From positions 2,430,001 to 2,494,000 of the forward strand of contig JBAJFE010000042.1 of NCBI GenBank assembly GCA_037903355.1: a DNA stretch of 64,000 bases, written 5' to 3'. The notes beneath the pieces are model-generated. The model did no database searches. It was given only the letters and a program-made list of their open reading frames with translations, and had not been told where the DNA came from. Within the stretch, counting starts at the first letter, position 1. Each line of letters starts with the position of its first letter. This document shows positions 1 to 11,199 of this stretch, piece after piece. A program made the position numbers and the translations under genes. Source of the DNA: Trichuris trichiura. Lineage: Eukaryota > Nematoda > Enoplea > Trichinellida > Trichuridae.

Positions 1-1192
1 TAGCAATTGCCAAACTAAAATGACCGGTGCAGCAAGCTGTCTAAGCAACAGAAAGAAGACTGGAAATGACTGTGGAAAAGAATTTACTGGTTACATGGAT
101 TGCATGAGGAGTTGTTTGAAATAGCTGGAACAGGTAAGACATAAAATGCAAATATGAAGATTGGTGTGAAGAAAATGTGTACTTATTCATGACATTATTA
201 AACTGTTTTTAGGAGTCATTAGTGAAAGAATCAGGATGGCGCGTGCGATTTACAAAGTAGCAGCTGAATTCACCCGTTTTTTTGAAAACAGATGTGACCC
301 AGTGTATTTTACTTGAAAAAGTAAATTTACGCGCGGTGATATGTTCCTCTTGGTTTGACTAATGCTGAATGCGCGAACCATAAAACCGTTTCACCTTTAT
401 CAGTACCGAAAACACTAATGGGTCTGATGAAAAAGCATTAAACAGGTATTCACGCACACTGTACTGTTTTGCTACTGCTGCCTTGCATTCGTTCCTGCTA
501 AATTTGGTGCTGTATAGGCATTAAGAAAAGTTTTTCCTTGGAAAGTGTGGTGTAGCAAACAAGTCGTCCAACGAACCCGCGCGAGTGTTCCCTTTAAAGA
601 TGGTCTTACCTAGGGTATGACAAGTGGAGAGATGCTGACCTAAGGAACAAATGCAATCAGGCAACGGTTCTGAAATTTGGTGCAACACTGCAAAAACGCG
701 AAGTAATATAATAAGCGAGACAATCCTGTGAGCAGTACTGTTTGTATGGACAATTACGGACCTCTTGTTATAGTATATCTGTCACCGTCTCGTTTTCTGC
801 TTCTGAATGGCCACCAATAGCCGAGTACGGAAGGAAAAGTATTTAAACCAGTGTGTCATCGGCGCACTGAGTAGGTTGCACCTAAGAGACACTGAGTGAA
901 TAGTTTCCAAGTTTTGGAATTTCACCCTGCGCTGCTACAATTCTGATCACTGGTCCATGAAGCGAAGCAATTAAGTTTTGGAAGTTATGGCGGTATGCAG
1001 TGAAGCGATCTTATCCGTTTCAGCAAGTGGCAAAAGGCTAGAACTTTGTGAAAGCTTGCAAGTATCAGAAGCTAAAATGTATTGTAATTAAGAAACGCTG
1101 ATATTGAAAGACGGTGCATTCGCTGTTAATTTTCAGTATTAAGCCGATTAACCGGGAGAAGGGATTAGTGGCCAATGTAATATGGAATACTC
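1..1192. other. No gene recognised
   Basis: I see no convincing open frame, splice pattern, repeat or RNA gene here. The stretch is AT-rich and stop-rich in all frames. Confidence 0.5.
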
Positions 1193-1660
1193 TTACGACA
1201 AAACCGGTTGTTGCTCCAAAGCATCTGGAGGCCCCCTCCTCGACTCATGCATACTGACATGACACAGTAAATCTTCTCTGATGGCAGCTTTGAAGACATG
1301 ACAAATTAACATGGAAAAGTCTAGAATAATTTTTGATTGAACTTCCTCCAGAAGGCTATCATTCATCAGTTCGTTGATTTGGAATACTCTAGGAAACACT
1401 ATGACGTTAGAAAATTCGGTGTTCATAATTTCCAACAAACTGTCTGTTTTCCTTTGTGAATATTGCAGAAATGTAGCCCAAGTCTTGGTGACATCTGTAT
1501 TGGTGCGAGAGAAAAGCTGGCGTTCAAGACGTTTTGTGAACACCACGGTTGGTCTTGGCGGTCGCGGACTTGCCATTGGTGCACCAATTTTCAGTTTATA
1601 AAATGAATTCCCTAGAGGGTAGTTATTCGTCTCTATAATGCAGAAGGAGCAACATTTCAC
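1193..1660 (-). CDS. Hypothetical ORF, 155 aa
   Basis: This is an uninterrupted 155-codon frame on the minus strand in an otherwise stop-rich neighbourhood. The predicted protein has a basic, proline-rich start (an internal Met-Ala-Ser-Pro at about residue 29 could be the real start), then an amphipathic Leu/Ile/Phe-rich middle that looks like a helical domain. There is no signal peptide, no transmembrane segment and no family motif that I recognise. It could be one exon of a longer spliced gene, because no clear partner exons were found. Length and amino-acid mix are the only support, so chance remains possible. Confidence 0.3.
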   Translation of the reverse strand: MKCCSFCIIETNNYPLGNSFYKLKIGAPMASPRPPRPTVVFTKRLERQLFSRTNTDVTKTWATFLQYSQRKTDSLLEIMNTEFSNVIVFPRVFQINELMNDSLLEEVQSKIILDFSMLICHVFKAAIREDLLCHVSMHESRRGPPDALEQQPVLS

Positions 1661-1896
1661 AAGACGGAACGCCCTCAGTTTTGTTCGTTAACGGCAAGAC
1701 TGTTGCCGGTCGAGAAGGCGCTAGTTACAAGATTGGACAGCAACGTGTTTGCCACGCGCTGAGAGAAGGAACTTGATCAGGCAGAGTCGAAGAATAAGCG
1801 ACAGTTAATCGCAAACGGAAGGAAAGCCATAGTTACCGACTGCACTAGACGAGCGCGTCCGAAAGAATAAATGCAAATCGCGAAGGGGGGCTAACG

Positions 1897-2126
1897 ATGG
1901 CATGCAGAGATAACGCGCTGATAAGGGATAACGTAGGCTCATGCTTTCAACACGTCATGTCTGAATCAACGGGAAACCTAGTCGGCAACAGGGATTCATC
2001 CGAATTTAGCAATTCCAGCCAAACCTGCAGCTGTAGTAATAATCACTTACCGCTGGCCAATGATCAGGCACAGCGGATTCCTGGGCCGACCACAAGCCAC
2101 TGGATATTTTCATGTTTTTCTGAAAG
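1897..2126 (+). CDS. Possible coding exon
   Basis: An open frame starts with ATG at 1897 and reaches a plausible donor (AAAG|GTTTGT) at 2127. The following 216 bp are strongly pyrimidine-rich and end in CTCAG at 2342, a good acceptor. Splicing there gives only four more codons before a stop, so a protein of about 81 residues. It is Ser/Cys/Asn-rich with no signal peptide and no recognised domain. I rate it as weak; it might be the leader of a noncoding transcript. Confidence 0.2.
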
Positions 2127-2342
2127 GTTTGTATTTTTTCCACCTCTTAATTTCTCCTTAAGCAAAATTTTGTTTATTTTATTTCATTTGTTCTTATTCC
2201 TTTTGCTTCTTTTCTTGGTCTTTCATATCTTTGTGTCATTTTCATTCCGTAGTTGTTCCTGTTCCTCTTCTCTTTAATTTTTTTCCTTCTGTTTTTCTTT
2301 TGTATTTAACTTAATGTTAATTTCCGTTTTCGCACCTCTCAG
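2127..2342 (+). other. Strand-asymmetric pyrimidine tract
   Basis: Over 200 bases of the plus strand are dominated by T and C in runs such as TTTTCTT and CCTCTTCTC, ending in a consensus acceptor. It looks like an unusually strong polypyrimidine intron rather than a simple microsatellite, because no fixed repeat unit is present. Confidence 0.4.
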
Positions 2343-2937
2343 GATCTCCGTTCCCTAAAGCATTTCGAATACCCAGCAGACTACAGTAACTGCTTTATGC
2401 GGTTACTCTTGCGCTGAAGACGGGAACAGAAGCTTCGCGTAATAAAAGAATTTCACTGGTCAAACTTCCCTCCTGCATTACGCAATTTCTGGCGCCGGTA
2501 AGAAAGAGTTTTATTTTCAACGCAGTTGTAGCCCATTAAGTGCAACGTGTCACATTTCTGGAGCAGTCACAGCGTCACAATGAGGTAGGCAAAAACTAAA
2601 GAAATCAGTTTTCAGGGCCTGCTTGGTTAATTAAATAAGGATGCCAAAGGAGTCATCAAGTATCGTACTTTGTTAATTAATCATTTAGCCATTCGTTCCC
2701 GACATTTTTTTGAGTTACAGTTTGCTATTCCGTTTTAAACGCAATAGGAAAGTTTTAACTACACCGCTGACAGCCTAGCGGTGTCCATTTTCACTTAATT
2801 CATGGCGTTTGCAGTTTAAACACGTTCAAGCAGTATAACTATGGAACGTATAGCCCTTCCTCCTCTTCTTACTTCAATACGCTATCAGTTGAGCAGAACT
2901 CAGCCCCTCTAAAAATAAAAGATTTTTGTTGCAACAG

Positions 2938-3007
2938 TGTTTGGAGGAGAAGCAGGAGAATCTACGCATGCAACAAGAGCGGTTCCACGCGATGCTAGCC
3001 TTTAAAG
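2938..3007 (+). CDS. Possible coiled-coil exon
   Basis: A 70 bp stretch sits between an acceptor (GCAACAG) and a donor (AAAG|GTATTC). In phase 0 it encodes 23 residues of the form LEEKQENLRMQQERF, a typical Gln/Glu/Leu-rich coiled-coil segment like those in retroelement Gag proteins. No neighbouring exon in a compatible phase was found, so it may be a stray fragment of a retrotransposon or part of an unrecognised gene. Confidence 0.2.
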
Positions 3008-5330
3008 GTATTCAATTTTGACAATAGTTATTGATTTAACCGATGCAAAACAGTTGGCTCAGCAGTCATGGCTACTGCTTTTATTAAAGTGATGTATCGC
3101 ATCCTTCTGGTTTCTGGAAAGGCAAATCAGCTGTTTGTAATACAGTCACTTACGTAAGAGGTTTCTATCTGAGGCCTACCTTCCTTAGTAGCAGCTAAAC
3201 TTAAATCTGATTTCAGCCTCTGTGAGAGATAACATCAACTACCAGTCATCAATCTGGCATTGAACGCTAAGATTAATGTGACATACGTTCAAGATGTCAA
3301 AATAAGATGCTTAAGCTATCAATAGAAGGATAAAGTGCATTTCTGGCGAGCAGCATTGGGAAAACCATTGCAACAACATAGATGCCTTTTTGTTTGTAAA
3401 TAAAATTGAGTACGGTCATCATGACATAGATTTTCTGCTCAAGAAAAAAGGCAGTCAGGATGCATATTAGGGTGTACAGAATTTTCTATCTCCGATTATG
3501 ATTTCTTACGAAGCTCTCAGAACACTCCTGTTATTAGAGTATTGCATTTGCTCCTACTGCTTTGCTGACGGGTAAAACAGTTTTGCCAGGAAGCTGCCTT
3601 AAACAAGGTGAGTCTTTCAACACCAATTTCACTATCATCGGATATAATATTGTTTTGAACCGATATGAAGCGGCTGACATTCAAAGACTAATAATGTTTT
3701 CATAGGCGCAGTATATGATGAATAGATAACTTCCAGAGCAACATTCTTACTACGAATAGCAACAAGTGGCTACGCTTTTTGAAGCAGATAGGTGATCCCC
3801 AGCAGACCATCCATTATCCATAGGTAAAACTAGAAAATTTAGATACTTGCGGTACTGCTGGTTCTCCTCAGTTCTTGCAGTAATAGCAGTAGCATTTCTC
3901 AAAAAAATAAATGAGGCAGGATAAGCGTGCATTAAGATGTATCTCATATGTTCAATGGTAGGCTTTAGTAATACGAATTTCAACGAAATTGATAAATGCT
4001 CAAATAGGTTAAAGGCAAACATTCTCAACAATTCACAAATAGCCCTTTGTCATTGATTATTCAGGTGCGGTTTTCCTTGATGCTTCCGTGTCTTCAGTTG
4101 CAAATTATTTGGCAAAATGCAAACGAGGAAGACTGATGTAAAGCGACACGGAAAGGTTGTCTTTGAGCAACCGAAATATGAAACTTCATTGAACATTTTG
4201 CGAGTCGTAGGAGCTTAATAGAAAAGAAAAAAAGTTTTCCCGACGATGTCTGGCGTCGCTTATTTCTTGGCTATGTTAGGCAGCGCTATCCTATTTCAAA
4301 TGCATCACGCAGCTATAATTTGAAGAAAAATCGTTGGGCTTACCTTCCCTCTGCAGTTATTTTAAATGGGGGTAGCCTATGATTTAGAATTCATTCTGAG
4401 CGCTCCATTCTAAACTGAAGCTATGGTAAGTAGAGATCCATAGTCGATGCAAATGACGGGAAGCAGACTACGGAGATTTTGTCGCAAGAAAAGTTTACCG
4501 TAGCCGTTCCCATCACCAAACTGTTTCGATGTTTTCTTAGGTATAGATATACCTTAGGGCTTAGTCGTGTTAAAACGTCAACTGGTCAGCATTTGCGTGA
4601 TTTTAGCAGACGTATGGAGAAACAAGTGTGAAGAAGTGCAATGGACCTCTACGAAAAACTAAAAGCTCATGAGCGTCACAGGTTAGTGCAGACTCTATTA
4701 GCAAAGCAAAACGCTTACAGAAATAGGAGTTCAAGAAATCATCTCATACATGCCTGTTTCATAATATATCAATTTTGTTCCGGATATTAGTGTTGGAATG
4801 CCGTGAATGAGAAGCATGCTCAATAAAGTTCGATTCACCCGCCTAAAATCGCTAGATGTAAACGGTTCCGCAGCGAGAACCTCACGAACTTCTTTCCTTG
4901 CTCAACTCAGTGGCAGCTGGAAGGTGCCACTTAAGCAATGATTGTTAGTTCAGCAAGCTTAAACTGCCCTAGGATGGCATAAAGTTTTGTTTGTGCAACT
5001 TTCTTCATTCCTTCGTGTATATCTTCGCAACAAGCAAGAACATCATGGATATGTCTGTCGCCTTTCGCAAGCCAATAGCGGTTGGCATATATTTTTTTTC
5101 CACGTCCGCACCCACTGCTAACAGTAACAAATTCCTCAGCAACTTTCTTTATCATGAACAACTTTGTTACCGAAGGTAAAAGTTTTCCACTACCACAACT
5201 AACAACTTCCTCACGTTGGATCAATTTCTCATTCAAAGGATGAGAAGCACATGAATGTCTTCTTCCTTTGCGTCTAGCCTAATCTGTAGCTCGTTTGCAG
5301 GCGCCAAAATCATGTTGCTTGCTATTTCAC
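3008..5330. other. No gene recognised
   Basis: Only short frames are present. The longest is a 101-codon minus-strand frame at 4931-5236 that has no recognisable domain and no splice context. I see no repeats or RNA genes. Confidence 0.45.
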
Positions 5331-5348
5331 CAACTGCGGAATGTTTTC

Positions 5349-5619
5349 ATGATGAAGAAATTTATTACGGATATGTCCCGTTATGTTTTCTATATAAAGA
5401 GGCTCCGGAGCTTTCGGGTCATTCGAGACCCATCATCAGCGGTCTTAAGTGTATCTATATATATACAGTTTAAATATTTACACTTAAGACCGCTGATGAT
5501 GGGTCTCGAATGACCCGAAAGCTCCGGAGCCTCTTTATATAGAAAACAAAACGGGACATATCCGTAATAAATTTCTTCATCATGAAAACATATTGTCCCG
5601 TACCAAGAAACCACGTTTT
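5349..5619. mobile_element. Foldback element with hammerhead-like motif, copy 1
   Basis: A 271 bp near-perfect inverted repeat folds about position 5465. Each arm carries the same 40-base module (left arm on the minus strand at about 5401-5443, right arm on the plus strand at 5491-5530). From the axis outwards it reads CTGATGA, hairpin GGGTC-loop-GACCC, GAAA, then palindrome GCTCCGGAGC. The outer right end continues past the left arm with the family terminus GTACCAAGAAACCACG. The element is bounded by a perfect 18 bp direct repeat (CAACTGCGGAATGTTTTC at 5331-5348 and 5620-5637), a long target-site duplication. It has no coding capacity. Related copies lie at 9.0, 28.8, 29.4 and 43.9 kb. Confidence 0.85.
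5493..5530 (+). ncRNA. Hammerhead-ribozyme-like core (unproven)
   Basis: The order is CTGATGA (5493-5499), one extra T, five-base stem GGGTC (5501-5505), six-base loop, GACCC (5512-5516), GAAA (5517-5520) and self-complementary GCTCCGGAGC (5521-5530). This is the arrangement of the hammerhead catalytic core: conserved CUGANGA, stem II, GAAA, stem III. Two points argue against simple activity: the unpaired base before stem II, and no clear stem I between the sequences flanking the core. A palindromic, almost loopless stem III is known from retroelement hammerheads that work as dimers. The motif call is from sequence; the ribozyme role is inference. Confidence 0.35.
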
Positions 5620-5671
5620 CAACTGCGGAATGTTTTCCTTTTTCTTTCTTTCGTAGTGGGTCATTGTAAAC

Positions 5672-5980
5672 GTTTTTAAAAAACACTCTTGCAGCTGAAG
5701 CCGTTTCTTCAGACAACGTTTATAGATACAAACGGACTGTGCGGCGATTTCAGATCTACTCTTAGCTGGTCATCAGCGCAACAGGTTTGCTTCCTGAGCT
5801 GACCTTCATGTTTGCAAGCAGTCAGATAGAGTGGTTTGCAAGCATGAAGGCCAGCTCGATGAGCAACACCCATTGCCCTTATGACCAGCAAAGATTGGAT
5901 CTGAAACCGCTGCACAGTCCATTTGTATCTATAACCGTTGTCTGAAGAAACGGGTTCAACCGCAAGAGCTTTTTAAAAAG
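5672..5980. repeat. Inverted repeat without hammerhead motif
   Basis: A 309 bp imperfect palindrome is centred near 5828. The outer arms pair TTTTTAAAAA with itself, and the inner arms pair GTTTCTTCAGACAACG with CGTTGTCTGAAGAAAC and ATGACCAGC with GCTGGTCAT. It starts about 35 bp right of the previous element's target duplication and is followed at 5982 by another partial copy of the same target (TTGCGGAATGTTT). It is noncoding and probably a MITE of a different family. Confidence 0.7.
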
Positions 5981-8900
5981 TTGCGGAATGTTTGTTAAAA
6001 TCTTCGAGCAGGTTTACCATACCTGGCAAAAGCATTAGCAGGGGAAAGCTAACCTCATAAATAGAAGCCTTACAGACTCACCGTCAAGCTACAAATATTT
6101 TCAAATATAATCGAAAGGGGAAACACAAAGCACGATATCCAAGAAACACAAGCCGTAGATTCCATTCCATTCCATTTTTATTCAAAGATAGTTAGCATGA
6201 GCGTACTAAGAAACCTCTGGTCCTTCACAAAAGAAGAAACAAGAGACGAATTAGAAAAACAACCTAAACAACAGGAGCCTCACTTAACGCGTGCTCATAT
6301 ACGTTAGGCAGCATTATGCTTACAGTCAACGCTTTTCGTAGAAGATCTACGCGAGAACAGGTTTAATAGTTGTATTGTTTTCTCATGTGCCATAAATCAA
6401 AGGAGTGATTTCTTGTTCTGGCTCAATTTTAAACTGAGCTCGTGGGGAGATTTGTCATTGCTACAGCGGCAGGCTCTTCTTGTACCACTGATAAGCGGCA
6501 GGGTGCAGAGTTCCGTTGCACCGGTCAGGTCTCGTGTAGCTTTAAATAGGCAAAGATATTAGTAGCGTTTCTCCTGATGACGTCTCGCCAGAGAATCTTT
6601 GTTTTAATATGGAGGTATGCATTGATCAAAACCTCTTTTCCTTACTATTGACGGGGCCACGCTTGTACGTCGCGTCACCTTCTTTTAAATGTGGTTTAAT
6701 AACACAGCTGAAACCAACAGACTCGACTAGCAGCACCAGAAAGCTTACAGCGTCCATGCGGAGCTGGGAAATAAGTCCCTGGCTACAGGGGCAGTGTTTG
6801 AAAATTTTGATCAAGGATTTCTGGAAGCCAATTACTTCCCCACAGAGAACAAAATGTGCCCTCTGGTCACCCTCGTCTATCTGACCAAGGTTGTTCTGCA
6901 GAATTGTGGGCATCATGTTGTTGCGCATCTTTATTGCAGAGGTAAAATTTTGTTCGGTCATTTTTTTTCATCTAACCACTCGTTGCTGCACTGCGCATTG
7001 AACTCTCGAAAGCTGTTCCCTTGGTATGTGCCCCGAAAGTGCAAGACATGCCGCTTGACGATTGACAAGTTGCATAGTGCAACCTCCTGAATGCTTTACC
7101 TAAATGAGAATTTGCTTCTTAGACTCTCGGCCATATAGAGCTCTGCAACTGCACGAGACGAATTGTTCTCCCAAATGGACATTTTTGCTGCCAGCTGCAG
7201 AAGGTCAAGTCCGTTCTTGTGAAACAAGCTTGCAAAGCCCAAACAACCTTGACTGCTTAGTATACATATCTATATATATACATATAGTACGCTGTTGCAG
7301 AGAGTGCTCATGGAAAGTTGAAGTATTCTTTTGGTGGCTTCACGAATAATGCGATCAGCAATTCTGACCTATTTGCGAATGAAGGGTCAAGCCTGACCGT
7401 AAAAAGCAATCTTGTGAGATAGGGTTAGAAAAGTTATAATCCTCGATGTGGCTTTAGTTCAGCTCTGAGCACGCTTAGACTATTGGTTGTTCACCTTAAT
7501 GACCTTGTAATTGGCTGTGCTGCAGCTTGCTGCAGCATCACAAGACAGTCGATCAGCGAATCCCTGTCCTGTGGAGAAAAACAAAATTTACAACCCCTAA
7601 TGAATAGGGGCGGCTATCAAACCCATTATTAGGTAGAATCTGTCGTAACTTAGGGATCCTTGTAACCCTTTTGACGACGACATCCCTCCTTGAAAATGAA
7701 TATAAACGGTTTATGCTAATAATTGGACAACTGTACCTTATTTCACGTAAATAAAAAAGCAAATATCATAGAACATAGCTTGCCTTTATTGTCTTTATGA
7801 ATGTAGAGTTTTCAAAGGTAGCTCGTTTCACTATAGCTACAGAAAAACTTTTGCACTTCTGGATGATAAAAAATGCTAACTGACCCTAAATATTTTGTGC
7901 GTTAGTGACCGTGCTAGTTTTTTTACTAGCAGCTGCATTTTCCCCTTTTTCATGCTTAAATCTTGAATAGTCGACGATCATCGAGTACAATGTACATGAA
8001 AAATTGAAGACTTTCTTGCCTGCAACAAAGATGTTAGCATTTTTCTTATAACCCACAAAGTTTCGTGAATTCATGCGGGTAAACAACCTGAACAGACTGT
8101 GTATTTGTAAGAAGGCACGAAACTTCGCGTCTTATAAGAAAACGTTAATATCGTTAGTGCAAGCGAAGACTGTTTCAATATTATGTGTACGCAGAACGCC
8201 CAAAACTAAACGTGCTTCCGATCAGAAAAAACTTATGAATCTTCCCTTGCTATGAAAGAATTCTTGCATTCCGTGATTGCTTCGTTGATCTCTCTACTGA
8301 ACGTGCTATGATTAGAAGTGCAAAAGACCAGACATCCAATTACTGCGCTGACAAACTCCCATGCAAGAACGAGCCAGTCGCGTAGCAACGAGGAGTACCA
8401 GTGGCTTCATTATATTTATCACCACTGGACCAGTTCACGAATCAATGGGTATTATTCCCAGCTGAGACTTGAAAGTGATTAAACTCCCAGTAGGCTTTAA
8501 TTACTCTACTTTATTATAAAACACAGCGACTTTAAACACGTAGCGTTTCGTAACGGGTTTATAACTTAACGTATTAGGAATTTTATTTGCCGTCCAACCA
8601 GTTTGCGAAGTACGAATATAAACTGAAGCTTTCGATGTCTTTTCTCAGCCTGTCCTCAGAGGAAAAACAGGTTAGTATGAAAGGAGGACGCAGCGTTTGG
8701 TGATTTTTCTATCATATTAGAATATGTTAGGTTAAACCGCTTCCAATTCCTCATTTTCCGTGTTTGCTGCTTTCTTCAAGTCTGCGAAGTAATTTTCATT
8801 TTTTTAGTTTTATCTGATGAAAGATAATTACATCATGTCTTGAATGGTTTTTGACTTTTCTTAAAGTCAAAAACTTCATGTACTTACATAAGAGCTAAAT

Positions 8901-9030
8901 CATTGTTTTTAAAGCTAAGCCTTGCCACAGGCGAAACAAAATGATGCCACACGCTCAATAAAGAGGATTTGAGTAGGGGCTGCATAGAGGCACGAAGGTA
9001 TGTGCCTTCTCAGATGATGATAAATAAGCA
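5981..9030. other. Mostly unassigned; one possible exon
   Basis: Apart from a possible exon at 6731-6941 I find no supported gene. A minus-strand polyadenylation-like AATAAA followed by GGAAT repeats lies at about 6155-6180 and could be a retroposon tail. The rest is stop-rich. Confidence 0.4.
6731..6941 (+). CDS. Possible coding exon
   Basis: A 211 bp block is open from an acceptor-like CGACTAG at 6730 to a good donor (GCAGAG|GTAAAA) at 6942. It encodes 70 residues of ordinary globular composition, without a domain I recognise. The same DNA is also open on the opposite strand, so strand choice is uncertain. No adjoining exon in matching phase was found. Confidence 0.2.
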
Positions 9031-9044
9031 CTAAACTCTCTGGT

Positions 9045-9300
9045 GCAAAAGCTTTATTACGGAATTATTCCCGTTTAATGTGTTAAATAACTCTGGAGCT
9101 TTCGGGTCGACCGAGACCCGTCTTCAGCGGTTGTGAGTTATGGATGTCTGACTGAGACATCCATAACTCACAACCGCTGAAGACGGGTCTCGGTCGAACC
9201 GAAAGCTCCGGAGTTATTTAACACATTAAACGGGAATAATTCCGTAATAAAACTTTTGCATTATGAAAACATACGCTCCCGTACCAAGAAACCACATTTT
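9045..9300. mobile_element. Foldback element with hammerhead-like motif, copy 2
   Basis: A 256 bp palindrome is centred near 9152, with the module in both arms. The core is CTGAAGA and stem II is GGGTC/GACCC in the left arm. In the right arm one substitution (GAACC) breaks the stem. The arm ends read TTATTACGGAATTATTCCCG, and the right end again carries GTACCAAGAAACCACA. Direct repeats of 14 bp with one mismatch (CTAAACTCTCTGGT at 9031-9044, CTAAACTATCTGGT at 9301-9314) flank it. The spacer at the axis (ATGGATGTC inverted) is unrelated to copy 1, so arms are conserved while the centre is free to vary. Confidence 0.85.
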
Positions 9301-9557
9301 CTAAACTATCTGGTTGTTTTAAAGTCATTTCTGGTCGATCCTAAGAGGCTGGTCCGTTGTGGCATGCCAGCAAAGGCACTACTTGTTCGCCCCTACGTGT
9401 TTTTTTTCATGGGTTTTTTATTTCGATGCTGATCTGAAAGGCTATTAACCCTTCAGCATTGTAGACAGAAAATGTTAGTCAAGCAGGTGGTACTTATTGA
9501 TTGATAGCAGAATACCAGATCCACTCATTGCATCATTAATATCAATCCCTTTAAGTA

Positions 9558-9743
9558 CAGTAGAACCTCCGAAGTTGACCACCTCTCTATGTCGACCACC
9601 TCCATAAGTTGACCGAATTTTGACCACTTGGTTGGTCCGCACGTTAATAATATAATATACTCACAGCCTTCTATGTTGATCAGCCCCTATGTTGACCGGT
9701 TTTCCCCGTTCCTTTGGGTGGTCAACTTATGGAGGTTCTACTG
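9558..9743. mobile_element. pogo/Tigger-type MITE
   Basis: A 186 bp noncoding element has terminal inverted repeats CAGTAGAACCTCC and GGAGGTTCTACTG, with sub-terminal TAAGTTGACC blocks repeated inside. It is preceded by TA, as expected for Tc1/mariner/pogo insertion; the right side reads TG, probably a later mutation. The terminal sequence matches the pogo/Tigger style, so it is likely mobilised by a pogo-family transposase. Confidence 0.8.
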
Positions 9744-10250
9744 TGTCTTGAAGTCAGTTTTGTTTGTAGGAGCTCAGTTGTCCCGCTAATGCAACGTTTC
9801 ATTCTTTCAGATGCTAATAATGCAATCTCGATCATCGTTTAAAATGCCATAGAATACTTGGAAACAAATGGAGACCACGTAAAGAGCTTCAGTAAAGAAG
9901 CTGGTCTGAGCTTAATCGATGCAGTTAGGATAACCAGACTTTGAATGGGTTTCTACTGTTCACTACTGCTTGCTTCCCTTTCCTAGCTTCAGTATCACAA
10001 AAGAAGATGCACAAAACTTTCAATACTTTTTTGCGATAGAGGACGTAACGTTTCTTACTTCAGCAAAGTAGGAATCTTTTTTTTTGTATCAAATGCTACT
10101 TAATCAAGCCATGTTATTGGCGCATCATTCGAAAAATGCTCAATAACTTTAACATGCCACCATTCAGTGAGCAATACTGCTGGTTCATATTGTGCCTTCT
10201 TGCCGGTATTAGTATTTAATAAGAGGTATTGGGATCAACTTAACCTCTAC

Positions 10251-10259
10251 TATAAATAG
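10251..10259 (+). promoter_or_regulatory. TATA box candidate
   Basis: TATAAATAG lies 46 bp upstream of the ATG at 10297, a normal distance for a core promoter with a short leader. Confidence 0.35.
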
Positions 10260-10296
10260 AGAAGAACACTGCCAGCTCTTGGAAAGGTAGAACAAA

Positions 10297-10701
10297 ATGT
10301 CCATTTCCTCTACGAGTTTTTTCTATGAAATGGCTTTCAATGAACTTTACTGTCACGAAACCGATGCAGTGCTGTCAGCTTTGGCTGGTGATTGTCTTGT
10401 TACTTTTACGGCCACAGGATGTTTACCATGTTATCAGGTTATATTTTGGTATTGTATGCTGAAAAAGTGTTTGCTATTTCAATCTGAAAATCAGAACAGC
10501 CCGTTTACATATACTATCTTACAATGATGACTTCAGGATGGACATTCCAGGAAAATTTCAATCAACACATTTGTTTTTATGGGGGAGCCGTGCCACGTCA
10601 ACATGACATTATTTTTAATTTCCAGATATTTCAGTTTTTGTGCGGCAATTTCTTTCAACGATAAGTTTTGTCATAGTCTTGAACATCATGTAGCAGTATA
10701 A
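10297..10701 (+). CDS. Possible small two-exon protein, 101 aa
   Basis: Exon 1 (10297-10437, 47 codons) ends in phase 0 at TATCAG|GTTATA. Exon 2 (10537-10701) follows a CTTCAG acceptor and stays open for 54 codons to a TAA. The product has scattered cysteines and no signal peptide or recognised domain. A strong TATA-like sequence lies 46 bp upstream of the ATG, and an AATAAA occurs near 10935. Support is the promoter-ATG-splice combination only; conservation is unknown. Confidence 0.3.
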
Positions 10702-10983
10702 GTCTGTAATGAAGTTGCATGGGCATACTGGCAACGATTGCATGAGCCGATTGTTAGAGAAAGTAGAGGGCAATACTGTCGCACATTTTGGGGCTGCTCT
10801 TGCTCCATCTTTAGCGATGTTAAAGGGTCTGCCCGAAACATAACAGAAACTTTTTCTTCATTTTCTTTGACAGTTAGCTTTCTCGTTCACTGTTAGGGTA
10901 CTTGAGCGGTTTAATTACAAACTTTTAAGATCAAATAAAAAGCATTAACACGGGAAGCTTCATAACCGGATTGTATTCCATGT

Positions 10984-11199
10984 TTCTAAAGACCTTCTAC
11001 GGCTTCTCCCATTTTTGTGATGGTAACTGTAGCTAAACAAAACAGTTGCGCTACCAACGGATGGATAAGCGATTATTAGGAAATAATTCAGATTTTCAGA
11101 TTTTCTTACTAAGCGTACATCCATCCGTTGGTAGTGCAGTTGCTTCGTTTAATTAGAGATACCAACACAAAAACGGGAAAAAGCCATAGATCTTCAGAA
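10984..11199. repeat. Foldback repeat, family 2, copy a
   Basis: A 216 bp palindrome (arms 10984-11064 and 11121-11199) contains the family-2 module CTACCAACGGATGGAT next to AGCGATTATTAGG. The outer arms resemble GACCTTCTACGGCTTCTCCC and its complement. The central 55 bp hold no hammerhead-like core. Copies b and c are at 15.1 and 34.1 kb. Confidence 0.75.

Noticed and set aside
5493..5530. Calling the module a functional hammerhead ribozyme
   Set aside because: The extra base before stem II and absence of an evident stem I prevent a firm call from sequence alone; kept as hammerhead-like.
5390..5716. Minus-strand frames of 108 and 64 codons
   Set aside because: They run through the inverted arms of foldback copy 1; the same residues occur in mirror frames on both strands, so they are repeat artefacts.
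6165..6185. GGAAT repeat beside AATAAA as a retrotransposon tail
   Set aside because: Too short and no coding or repeat body found upstream on the minus strand, so left as a remark only.
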